Positions 1 through 7,306 of a stretch of DNA of 9,868 bases are shown here, piece by piece. Numbering within the stretch: position 1 is the stretch's first letter; each line of letters starts with the position of its first letter. The position numbers and the translations under genes are program-made. The DNA is from Lachnospiraceae bacterium (lineage in GTDB: Bacteria; Bacillota; Clostridia; Lachnospirales; Lachnospiraceae). The notes beneath the pieces were generated by a model, which ran no database searches, had not been told where the DNA came from, and saw nothing but the letters and a program-made list of their open reading frames with translations. The stretch spans positions 1,569 through 11,436 of the forward strand of contig DPJQ01000133.1 in the NCBI GenBank assembly GCA_003542935.1. The letters run 5' to 3'.

Positions 1-735
1 CTGGCGTATTATCATATTGCGGATCTGTTCCTTTGCATGAGCGCACATGAGGGGTTTTGCATTCCGTTGGTTGAGGCGATGCATTTCCATATTCCTATTA
101 TTGCCCATGCGAGCACGGCGGTTCCGGGTACCCTGGCCGGGAGCGGAGTGTTGGTGTACAGCAGAGATCCGGAGATAGTCGCTGAGACCATGAATGCAGT
201 TATAGAAAATCACGCATACAGGCAGGAGATCCTGACTGGACAGGAAGCACGGAAACAACAGCTTATGCCGGAAGTCCTGGAGGGGCAGTATTTAAAGGCA
301 TTAGAAAATATTTTGTGCGGATTAGATGCCAAAACGGACAAGGAAAGTTTTCATGAAAGAAAAGAGGATGCCTATCAGTTTTCTCTGGTTCATAATTTGT
401 TTGCGCAGATGGACAAGTTTTCCAAATATAATGGAAAGTTTGTAGTATATGGCGCGGGGACTGTAGGAATGAAATTATATAAGGTCTTGAAAAAGGACGG
501 TCCGGAAAAGGAATTGTTGTTATGTGATTCTTATAAAGCAGGAAATTATGATGCAGAGGCGGGTTGCCGGATTATTTCTCCAGAAGAAGCGGTGAAACTG
601 GCTAAGGAGGGAACCTTTATCATTTCGGTGCAGGATAAAAAAGTCATGTTGGAGATGGCGGCATTTTTGCTGGGACATGGAATCAAAAAAGAGCAGATTG
701 CGCTCTATGACAGACTGAATAATCAGATTTTGTAG
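1..735 (+). CDS. GT4 family glycosyltransferase with C-terminal Rossmann-like module (5' end outside window)
   Basis: The frame is open from base 1 to the TAG at 733-735, so this is the last 244 residues of a gene cut by the window edge, not a short gene starting at the ATG at 37. The visible part begins inside the C-terminal half of a GT-B fold. It shows the EX7E signature HEGFCIPLVEA, typical of retaining GT4 transferases that bind a nucleotide sugar, followed by a PIIAHASTAVP segment and a helical tail. From about residue 143 of the visible part comes a second module opening with VVYGAGTVG, resembling a nucleotide-binding Rossmann start. The next gene is a close paralogue aligning along the whole visible length with a two-codon length difference. 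The protein presumably acts at the cytoplasmic face on a lipid-linked glycan. Donor and acceptor cannot be read from the sequence; GDP-mannose or a derivative is a guess from the neighbours. Confidence 0.9.
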   Translation: MAYYHIADLFLCMSAHEGFCIPLVEAMHFHIPIIAHASTAVPGTLAGSGVLVYSRDPEIVAETMNAVIENHAYRQEILTGQEARKQQLMPEVLEGQYLKALENILCGLDAKTDKESFHERKEDAYQFSLVHNLFAQMDKFSKYNGKFVVYGAGTVGMKLYKVLKKDGPEKELLLCDSYKAGNYDAEAGCRIISPEEAVKLAKEGTFIISVQDKKVMLEMAAFLLGHGIKKEQIALYDRLNNQIL

Positions 736-757
736 GAACGGTCCGGGAGGAATCAGA

Positions 758-2206
758 ATGAAAATCATACAGGTGGTTGACGGATACAAAAAAGGCGATG
801 GCGTAGGAAATGTGGTTGCCTCCATGGATGAATTTTTCAAAAAGAACGGTTATGACGCGCAGATCTGCAACAGGCAGCTGGAATATGAGGACATTGATTC
901 AAGCATATTTGGAAATGACACGGTCGTGTTCTACCATTTGGCCTTGTTGGCGGATCCTGTCATCAAGCATCTCAAATGTAAAAAGGTGCTGGTATTCCAC
1001 AACATTACGGAGCCGGATCTTCTGGAAGGGACAGATGAAGAAAAGCGGATCTGGTGCTCTTCAGGCCTCTATGACGCAGCTAGAACGGCGGAGTATTTTG
1101 ATGCGGCAGTCACATTTTCTGAATATAGCAGGAAATGTTTGGTGGAGATGGGGTGGAGGCCGGAAAATATAACAGTGCTTCCGATTCTGGTACGTTTCCG
1201 CCATCTGTCAACGGAGCCTTCTGAGGAGATTGTTAAAAAATATAGAGACGGTTCCATAAACATCCTGTTTACCGGCCGGGTGTATCCGAATAAGAAACAT
1301 GAGGATATCATTGCGGCATATGCGGCTTATAAAAAGCGGTATCATGCGGATGCGAGGCTGTTTTTGGTGGGCAGTATCTCAAGCGGGAATTATTATCCTT
1401 CGTTGCTTGCATACGCGAAGAAACTGGGGGTGTCGGAGGACGTGGTATTTACAGGCCATGTTCCGTTCAAAGAATATCTGGCATATTTCCATATAGCCGA
1501 TGTATATCTCTGCATGAGTGCTCATGAGGGATTTTGTATTCCGCTGATCGAGGCCATGTATTTTAATATTCCGATTATTGCCCATGCAAGCACGGCGGTT
1601 CCGGATACCCTGGCCGGGAGTGGTGTACTGGTATACAGCCGGGATCCGGAGACTGTGGCCGGAACAATAAACACTGTTGTGGAAGACCGTGCATACAGGC
1701 AGGAAATCCTGGCCGGGCAGGAGAACCGGGAAAAGCAGCTTCTGCCGGAGACGCTGGAAGGGCAGTATTTACAGGCGCTGGAAAACATTGTGGACAGGTT
1801 AAAGTCGGAAAAGGGCAGCCCTGTTGAGAAAGGAAACGATGCCTGCCGGTTTTCCTTAGTGCATAACCTGTCTATGCAGTTAGGGCGGTTTTCTCCTTAT
1901 GGCAGGAAAGTTGTGGTGTATGGCGCAGGAGCCGCCGGAATGAGACTGTATAAAGGATTGAAAAACGATTGCCCGGAAGGGGAATTATTGTTGTGCGATT
2001 CCCATAAAGCAGGAGCTTTTGATACGGAGGCGGGCTGCCGGATCGTTTCGCCTGAAGAGGCGGTGTGCCAGGGGAAAGAGAGTGTTTTTATTATTTCCGT
2101 ACAGGATAAGAGGGCCATGCTGGAGATCGTATCGTTTTTAATAGGATGCGGGGTCAGAAAGGAGCAGATTGCCCTTTATGACAAACTGAACCATCAGATC
2201 CTGTGA
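758..2206 (+). CDS. GT4 family glycosyltransferase with C-terminal Rossmann-like module
   Basis: This 482-residue protein is a GT-B fold transferase plus an extra domain. The N-terminus MKIIQVVDGYKKGDGVGN fits the GDxxGN-type opening seen in many GT4 polysaccharide transferases. The start of the second half shows TGRVYPNKKHEDII (from about residue 172), and the EX7E pair is E257 and E265. GT4 enzymes are usually about 350-400 residues; the excess is a module from about residue 384, opening VVVYGAGAAG and running to the C-terminus. The start ATG has GGGAGG at 745-750, seven bases upstream, and lies 22 bases after the stop of the preceding paralogue. The role is likely transfer of one sugar during repeat-unit assembly at the inner membrane face. 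No membrane segment or signal peptide is visible. The family call is firm; the donor and linkage are not known. Confidence 0.93.
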   Translation: MKIIQVVDGYKKGDGVGNVVASMDEFFKKNGYDAQICNRQLEYEDIDSSIFGNDTVVFYHLALLADPVIKHLKCKKVLVFHNITEPDLLEGTDEEKRIWCSSGLYDAARTAEYFDAAVTFSEYSRKCLVEMGWRPENITVLPILVRFRHLSTEPSEEIVKKYRDGSINILFTGRVYPNKKHEDIIAAYAAYKKRYHADARLFLVGSISSGNYYPSLLAYAKKLGVSEDVVFTGHVPFKEYLAYFHIADVYLCMSAHEGFCIPLIEAMYFNIPIIAHASTAVPDTLAGSGVLVYSRDPETVAGTINTVVEDRAYRQEILAGQENREKQLLPETLEGQYLQALENIVDRLKSEKGSPVEKGNDACRFSLVHNLSMQLGRFSPYGRKVVVYGAGAAGMRLYKGLKNDCPEGELLLCDSHKAGAFDTEAGCRIVSPEEAVCQGKESVFIISVQDKRAMLEIVSFLIGCGVRKEQIALYDKLNHQIL

Positions 2207-2252
2207 TCACAGCTATGGAGGAGACAGCGCATTTGCCGGGGCATGAAGTTGG

Positions 2253-2259
2253 AAAGGGG
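2253..2259 (+). promoter_or_regulatory. Ribosome binding site supporting the 2266 start
   Basis: AAAGGGG sits six bases before ATG 2266 and three before ATG 2263. It is weaker than the usual AGGAGG sites here. A better match, GGAGGAG at 2218-2224, is suitably spaced only for an in-frame TTG at 2233, so the start remains uncertain by 11 codons. Confidence 0.45.
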
Positions 2260-2265
2260 CATATG

Positions 2266-3270
2266 ATGAGTATACCTAAGATTATCCACTATTGTTGGAT
2301 GAGCGGGGACGCCTATCCGGAAGATATTCAGAAATGTATCAATTCCTGGTCGGAGAAAATACCGGACTACCAAATAAAACTGTGGGATAAGAATAATTTT
2401 GACTGGGAAATATGTACATATACCAGACAGGCTATGGAACGGAAAAAATATGCATTTGTAAGTGATTATGTCCGGCTGTATGCCCTGTACCATGAGGGCG
2501 GAATATACCTTGACAGCGACATAGAGGTGCTCAGGCCCTTTGACGACCTGCTGGGCGACGAAGCATTTACCGGATTTGAGAGCGGTGGGCGGATCGGAGC
2601 GTGGATTTTCGCGAGCGAAAAAGGGAATCCCCTGTTTAAGAAGCTTTTGGATTATTACACGGGGCGTTCTTTCTATAATGACAAGGGGGAAATGGATCTA
2701 ACCCCGAATACGGTTCCTGTCACTAAAATATTGACGGCGTGCGGGTTAAAGCCCCAAAACGTAACCCAAAGGCTTCCGGGAATTACAGTTTATCCGGAGG
2801 AATATTTCTGCCCGAAAAATCCCTGGAACGGAGCGGTCAGGATAACATCTTCCACATATGCCATGCATCATTTCAAGGGGGCATGGAATGATTTTGCTGA
2901 CAGGGATCTGCCCTTTATTGCAAAAATTCAGGGGTATGTTGCCCAGTTTAAAGACTGGATGGAGTCCGGAGTCCACGGAAACGGCAGGGTGGCCATATAC
3001 GGGCTGGGAGTTGTGGGCAGAAATGTACTGGAACAGTTGGAGATGCAGTGGCCCCAGCTGGAAATAGTGTGCGTTTTAGTTACTAAACACGATAATGGAT
3101 GGACGTGTATAGATGGTACACCCATTATTGAAGTGGATAAGAGTGGTCATATTGACAGGGACACAATCATATTGATTGCTACGACTCCCAAATACCATAA
3201 GGAGATAAAAACAATTTTGGGTAAAAATGGTTATGAGCATGTATATGCCCTGGGGAAAGAGACAAAGTAA
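2266..3270 (+). CDS. GT32-like (DXD) glycosyltransferase with C-terminal Rossmann-like module
   Basis: The protein opens MSIPKIIHYCWMSG, the classic N-terminus of the Gly_transf_sug/GT32-like family of bacterial capsule transferases. The segment SDYVRLYALYHEGGIYLDSDIEV carries the metal-binding DXD motif at D83 and D85, and a later MHHFKGAW segment (about residue 202) closes the catalytic domain. From about residue 240 a separate module begins with VAIYGLGVVG and runs to the end at residue 334, parallel to the tail of the two GT4 proteins upstream. Start choice: the frame is open from a GTG at 2203 overlapping the previous stop by four bases. I prefer ATG 2266 because homology begins there and AAAGGGG (2253-2259) lies six bases upstream. 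ATG 2263 is equivalent. A TTG at 2233 behind GGAGGAG (2218-2224) is a real alternative, adding 11 residues. The enzyme likely adds a sugar from a nucleotide donor; its specificity is unknown. Confidence 0.88.
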   Translation: MSIPKIIHYCWMSGDAYPEDIQKCINSWSEKIPDYQIKLWDKNNFDWEICTYTRQAMERKKYAFVSDYVRLYALYHEGGIYLDSDIEVLRPFDDLLGDEAFTGFESGGRIGAWIFASEKGNPLFKKLLDYYTGRSFYNDKGEMDLTPNTVPVTKILTACGLKPQNVTQRLPGITVYPEEYFCPKNPWNGAVRITSSTYAMHHFKGAWNDFADRDLPFIAKIQGYVAQFKDWMESGVHGNGRVAIYGLGVVGRNVLEQLEMQWPQLEIVCVLVTKHDNGWTCIDGTPIIEVDKSGHIDRDTIILIATTPKYHKEIKTILGKNGYEHVYALGKETK

Positions 3271-3339
3271 CTATGGGAACTGAACAGTTACCGTTTCAAT
3301 CATGATGGGGTTTGGAATTTCACAGTACTTCTGGGAAAT

Positions 3340-3344
3340 GGAGG
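3340..3344 (+). promoter_or_regulatory. Ribosome binding site deciding the GTG start of gmd
   Basis: GGAGG lies nine bases before the GTG at 3354. This supports GTG as the start of gmd rather than the in-frame TTG at 3312, which would prepend 14 residues ahead of the KKALITGVTGQDG nucleotide-binding motif that normally lies at the very N-terminus. Confidence 0.75.
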
Positions 3345-3353
3345 ATAAACACA

Positions 3354-4394
3354 GTGAAAAAGGCATTGATTACAGGTGTGACAGGCCAGGACGGTTCTTA
3401 TCTGGCGGAGCTGTTACTTGAAAAGGGATATGAGGTCCACGGAATGATCAGACGATCATCGGTGGATTACAGAGAACGCATTGCCCATTTAGAAGGGAAT
3501 CCGAAATTCTGTCTTCATTTTGGTGATTTGGGGGATTTTGTAAGTTTGGCAGAAATTGTTGGTTCTCTTCGCCCGGATGAAATTTATAATCTGGCGGCGC
3601 AAAGCCATGTACAGGTTTCTTTTGACACACCTGAATACACGACAGATATTAACGCAAAAGGGGTGCTTCGCATTTTGGAGGCGGTCAGGTTATGCGGGCT
3701 TTCGAAAAGCTGTAGGATTTATCAGGCTTCTACTTCCGAACTGTATGGGAAGGTAGAAGAAGTCCCACAGAATGAAAATACACCTTTTCATCCCTATAGT
3801 CCTTATGGAATTGCGAAACAATATGGTCATTGGATTGTGAAAGAATACAGGGAAGCATATGGGATGTTTTGCTGTGCCGGTATTCTGTTTAACCATGAAT
3901 CAGAGCGCAGGGGGGAAACCTTTGTAACCCGAAAAATTACGCTTGCGGTGGCCCGTATTAAACAGGGGAAACAGGAGAAACTTTATCTGGGGAATCTTTC
4001 CAGCTTGCGGGACTGGGGATACGCTAAGGACTATGTGGAATGTATGTGGCTGATTTTACAGAATGATAAGCCGGAGGATTTTGTAATTGCTACTGGTGAA
4101 CAACATTCCGTACGGGAATTCTGCCGGCTGGCTTTTCACTATGCAGGAATTGAACTTGAGTTTACAGGAGAAGGGATTGAGGAGAAAGGAATTGATAAAG
4201 TATCCGGCAAGATACTGGTGGAGGTTTCGCCTGATTTCTATCGTCCCACGGATGTAACTAATCTCTTAGGCGATCCGACAAAAGCAAAAAATGAACTTGG
4301 ATGGAATCCGTTACAGACACCTTTTGAGGAATTGGTGAGGATCATGGTGGAGCATGATATGAAAAAGGTGGCGGAGGAGGAGATAAGATTGTGA
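3354..4394 (+). CDS. gmd: GDP-mannose 4,6-dehydratase
   Basis: Gmd converts GDP-D-mannose to GDP-4-keto-6-deoxy-D-mannose in the cytosol, the branch point to GDP-L-fucose, GDP-D-rhamnose and GDP-perosamine. It is an extended short-chain dehydrogenase: the NADP-binding motif GVTGQDGSYLAE starts at residue 8, and catalytic residues fit T127 and E129 (in STSELYG) plus Y151 and K155 (YGIAK). This is the same spacing as the catalytic set of the E. coli enzyme. The family hallmarks GILFNHESERRGETFVTRKI and LGNLSSLRDWGYAKDYVE are present, and the length of 346 residues is usual for the family. The start is GTG at 3354 with GGAGG nine bases upstream. Its TGA overlaps the GTG of the next gene by four bases, so the two are probably translationally coupled. 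No GDP-4-keto-6-deoxymannose reductase or aminotransferase follows in the window. Confidence 0.96.
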   Translation: MKKALITGVTGQDGSYLAELLLEKGYEVHGMIRRSSVDYRERIAHLEGNPKFCLHFGDLGDFVSLAEIVGSLRPDEIYNLAAQSHVQVSFDTPEYTTDINAKGVLRILEAVRLCGLSKSCRIYQASTSELYGKVEEVPQNENTPFHPYSPYGIAKQYGHWIVKEYREAYGMFCCAGILFNHESERRGETFVTRKITLAVARIKQGKQEKLYLGNLSSLRDWGYAKDYVECMWLILQNDKPEDFVIATGEQHSVREFCRLAFHYAGIELEFTGEGIEEKGIDKVSGKILVEVSPDFYRPTDVTNLLGDPTKAKNELGWNPLQTPFEELVRIMVEHDMKKVAEEEIRL

Positions 4395-5515
4395 AGGTAG
4401 CAATTTATGGAACCGGTAACAGAGCAGAATATTTTTTGGAAACTTGCAAAACAAAAAATGTCATACTGGAGATTGTATATTTTATTGAGACGAATAAAAG
4501 CAAAGATATTTTTCATGGAAAGAAAGTCATCGAGGTAAAAGAAGTACAGTATTCTGAATTTGATTACCTTATTATTGCATCAGATTTATATTATGAGGAG
4601 ATGATTGCACAGTTAAGCAGTATAAATCATGAGTATAAAAAGAACGTGAATAAGGTAGTAAAGTATGACCATTTTTTTGCGGAAGATATCATGTGGAATG
4701 AGATCAGAACTATCATGCCTTATCAATCCTGTAAGGTACATGGAGATGTTGTTTATATTGCTTCAAGTGAAGATGAAGTAATCCCCAAATGCATGTATGA
4801 GACGGGCAGGAATTATGCAGAAGATACAATCGATGCTTTTTTTGAATTGACTGAAAAATATTATCAAGGATATCGGGAGAAAAAGCAGGGATATTTTTTG
4901 GATATTGGTGCGAATATAGGGACGACATCGATTTATGTAAAAAGGGAAATTAATAATAACCTGCACGTTATTGGATTTGAACCAGGGAAAATGAATTATG
5001 ATTTATTTAGGGTAAATTGTATTTTGAACCAGGTAGAAGATATAAACGTTGAATGGTTAGGACTCTCTAATTCAAATAGCCCCCAAACCTATTGGTATAA
5101 TGTCACGAATTCCGGCGGTTCAGGGATTGTTAGCGGTGTAGAAGGAAAAGATATCAGTATGGTAAATCTGGTACGGCTGGATGACTATTTGTGTAGAAAT
5201 AATATTTCACCAGAAGATATTGATTATATGTGGGTGGATACAGAAGGACATGAAAGTGAAATAATAGAAGGCGCAATGGAGACCTTGACAAAGAAAAAGA
5301 TACCTCTTTTGCAGGAGTTTAACCCATATACTTATACTGAGAAAAATATGTTGGAAACTTATTGTTACAATATAAGTAATGTATACAATTATTTCCTGGA
5401 TGTAAATGATTATTTAGCAGGAAAAGAGAAAATCATGGCAGTTTCCCGAATATATGATTTTGCCGTTGGAATGCTAAGAGGCAAGGAGAAGTTGACAGAT
5501 ATGTTTTTCTTTTAA
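4391..5515 (+). CDS. FkbM-family methyltransferase with N-terminal Rossmann-like module
   Basis: This 374-residue protein has two parts. Residues 1 to about 95 begin VKVAIYGTGNRAEYF (GTG read as Met) and have the same strand pattern as the C-terminal modules of the upstream glycosyltransferases. The remainder is a SAM-dependent methyltransferase: motif I FLDIGANIG is at 169-177, an acidic FEP segment follows, and WVDTEGHESEIIEGA from W281 is the FkbM-family signature. FkbM proteins are O-methyltransferases, in glycan clusters typically acting on sugar hydroxyls, so this one may methylate a sugar of the polymer or its precursor. The GTG start overlaps the gmd stop as GTGA, with GGAGGAGG at 4373-4380 upstream. 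Base use is unusually A/T-rich (5341-5400 has 14 G or C of 60). The methyl acceptor is unknown; the class is firm. Confidence 0.9.
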   Translation: MKVAIYGTGNRAEYFLETCKTKNVILEIVYFIETNKSKDIFHGKKVIEVKEVQYSEFDYLIIASDLYYEEMIAQLSSINHEYKKNVNKVVKYDHFFAEDIMWNEIRTIMPYQSCKVHGDVVYIASSEDEVIPKCMYETGRNYAEDTIDAFFELTEKYYQGYREKKQGYFLDIGANIGTTSIYVKREINNNLHVIGFEPGKMNYDLFRVNCILNQVEDINVEWLGLSNSNSPQTYWYNVTNSGGSGIVSGVEGKDISMVNLVRLDDYLCRNNISPEDIDYMWVDTEGHESEIIEGAMETLTKKKIPLLQEFNPYTYTEKNMLETYCYNISNVYNYFLDVNDYLAGKEKIMAVSRIYDFAVGMLRGKEKLTDMFFF

Positions 5516-5581
5516 GGCAATATGAGGGAAGACGATTAAAGCTGGAATGACATAAAGGATAACTGATATGGAGAAACCACA

Positions 5582-7291
5582 ATGAATTACCTGGACACAT
5601 ACAATCTATGGAAGAACGACCATTTTTTTAATCCATCCACAAGAGAGGAACTTGCCGCTCTTGATCCGGAAGTAGATCAAAAAGAAATTGAGGACCGTTT
5701 TTACTGCGACCTGTCATTCGGAACCGGGGGACTGCGCGGTGTGATGGGGGCCGGTACCAACCGCATGAACCGATACACGGTAGGCAAAGCCACTATGGGA
5801 CTCGGAAAGTATCTGCTGCATCTGCATGGCGCTGAAAAATGCAGGGAGAGCGGCGTGGCTGTCGGGTATGATACGCGCAATAACAGTGAATATTTTTCCC
5901 GTATCACTGCCAATGTGCTTTCGGGTATGGGGATACGTGTACGCCTCCATGCCCGTGCCTGCCCAACGCCCCAGCTTTCTTTTTCGGTCAGACATTGGCG
6001 CACGCTGGCCGGCGTGGTTATAACGGCCTCCCACAATCCCAGGGAGTATAACGGTTATAAAGTGTATGACGAGTTTGGCTGCCAGCTGGTTCCCAAACAG
6101 GCGGAAAAAGTTATCGCGTATGTCAACGCTGTAACGGATTATCGTGCGGTCAATTTCGCCGGGGACAGCAGCCTGATTTCTGTGGCGGACTGTACCGATG
6201 ATTTTGCGTCGGCGGTTATGCAACAGAGCAGGTATCACGATGCCGCTGCGAAGAGTAATTTGAAAATTGTCTACACACCGCTTCACGGTACCGGCAGCAT
6301 TCCGGTTCAGGAGGTTTTGCGTTTAGACGGGTTTACGCAGGTGGATACCGTTGCGGAACAGATGGTTCCCGACGGGAATTTCCCCACGGTGGCTTCACCC
6401 AACCCGGAGGATCGCCGTGCCCTGGAGCTGGGGATCGCACAGGCCGGGGATACGGATGCGGATATCGTCCTTGGCACGGATCCCGATGCTGACCGCGTAG
6501 GAATTGCGGTCAGAGTATCCGACGGCGGATATCAGCTCATGACAGGGAACCAGGTTGGTGCGCTGTTGATGGATTTCCTCCTGAATCATACGGATTTTTC
6601 GGGATTTTACCGTCCCGCAGTGGTTAAAACGGTGGTCACATCCGAGCTGGGGGCGGAAATGGCCCGCAGAAAGGGGCTGGCTGTGTTTTCCACACTGACC
6701 GGATTTAAGTATATCGGTGAAAAGATTGTGCAGTTCGGACAGGCCGGGATGAAAGGTATACCGGAACAGCGCTATGATTTTGTTTTTGGCTATGAGGAAT
6801 CTTACGGGTATCTTGCCGGTACGCATGCGGCGGATAAAGATGCCGTGGTCAGCAGCCTGCTGATCTGTGAGATGGCTGCCCGGGCAAAAGCGGAAGGTAT
6901 GACGCTGGCGGAAAAGATGGACCGGATTTATGCGGAATTCGGATATTATCAGGATGCTCTGGACAGTTTTACCTTGAAAGGTAAAGACGGGCTTGAAAGC
7001 ATCTCTTCTATGATGCATAAACTCCGCAGCGGGGGGTCCCCGTTTAAGCATACGGTACAGGTGACAGATTACAGTGTCCCCGTTGCCGCGGAGCCGGGTT
7101 TTGGCAGCCTGCCGAATGCGGATGTGCTGAAATATGTGTTGGAAGACGGTTCCTGGATTGCAGTCAGACCTTCCGGGACGGAACCCAAAATTAAAATTTA
7201 TTACAGTGTCAAGGGGGAGAACCGTGCGGCGGCGGAAACAAAGCTACGGGAAATCAGGGATATGATCCAGGCCAAACTGGGTCTGAAGTAA
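5582..7291 (+). CDS. Phosphomannomutase/phosphoglucomutase, long (PgcA/PGM2-like) form
   Basis: An alpha-D-phosphohexomutase interconverting hexose-6-phosphate and hexose-1-phosphate in the cytosol; here it most likely makes mannose-1-P for the next gene. Motifs occur in the expected order: GTGGLRGVMGAG near residue 46, the phosphoserine loop TASHNP with S150, the metal loop GTDPDADR with D300, D302 and D304, the sugar-binding loop GYEESYGY at 403-410, and the phosphate-binding RPSGTEPK at 529-536. At 569 residues it matches the long PgcA/PGM2-like subgroup, not the roughly 450-residue ManB/AlgC type usual in GDP-mannose operons. Glucose or pentose phosphates are therefore possible substrates too. 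The ATG has GGAG eight bases upstream. It follows the methyltransferase after 66 bases, and manC follows after 15 bases. Confidence 0.93.
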   Translation: MNYLDTYNLWKNDHFFNPSTREELAALDPEVDQKEIEDRFYCDLSFGTGGLRGVMGAGTNRMNRYTVGKATMGLGKYLLHLHGAEKCRESGVAVGYDTRNNSEYFSRITANVLSGMGIRVRLHARACPTPQLSFSVRHWRTLAGVVITASHNPREYNGYKVYDEFGCQLVPKQAEKVIAYVNAVTDYRAVNFAGDSSLISVADCTDDFASAVMQQSRYHDAAAKSNLKIVYTPLHGTGSIPVQEVLRLDGFTQVDTVAEQMVPDGNFPTVASPNPEDRRALELGIAQAGDTDADIVLGTDPDADRVGIAVRVSDGGYQLMTGNQVGALLMDFLLNHTDFSGFYRPAVVKTVVTSELGAEMARRKGLAVFSTLTGFKYIGEKIVQFGQAGMKGIPEQRYDFVFGYEESYGYLAGTHAADKDAVVSSLLICEMAARAKAEGMTLAEKMDRIYAEFGYYQDALDSFTLKGKDGLESISSMMHKLRSGGSPFKHTVQVTDYSVPVAAEPGFGSLPNADVLKYVLEDGSWIAVRPSGTEPKIKIYYSVKGENRAAAETKLREIRDMIQAKLGLK

Positions 7292-7306
7292 AGGAGGTCA
7301 AGGCAT

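Noticed and set aside
37..735. First glycosyltransferase as a complete 232-residue protein starting at ATG 37
   Set aside because: The frame is open back to base 1, and the first residues (LAYYHIADLFLCMSAHEGF) align with the interior of the paralogue at 1478, so the ATG is an internal methionine.
2203..2265. GTG 2203 as start of the GT32-like gene, overlapping the preceding stop
   Set aside because: The extra 21 residues are not part of the family, and no well-spaced ribosome binding site precedes the GTG. The TTG at 2233 remains a weaker alternative.
3267..3291. Inverted repeat GTAACT...AGTTAC around the end of the GT32-like gene
   Set aside because: Only six base pairs with no T-run; too weak to call a terminator or attenuator.
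3312..3353. TTG 3312 as start of gmd
   Set aside because: It adds 14 residues before the N-terminal nucleotide-binding motif and lacks a good binding site, while GTG 3354 has GGAGG at ideal distance.
5492..5523. Promoter with a perfect TTGACA at 5492-5497
   Set aside because: At the usual 16-18 base spacing there is no TATAAT-like box; the closest, CAATAT at 5518, is 20 bases away. The TTGACA lies in coding sequence and may be chance.
5701..7051. Several minus-strand open frames (up to 218 codons) opposite the mutase
   Set aside because: The plus-strand mutase has all its signature loops in one continuous frame; the antisense frames show no domains or consistent ribosome binding sites.
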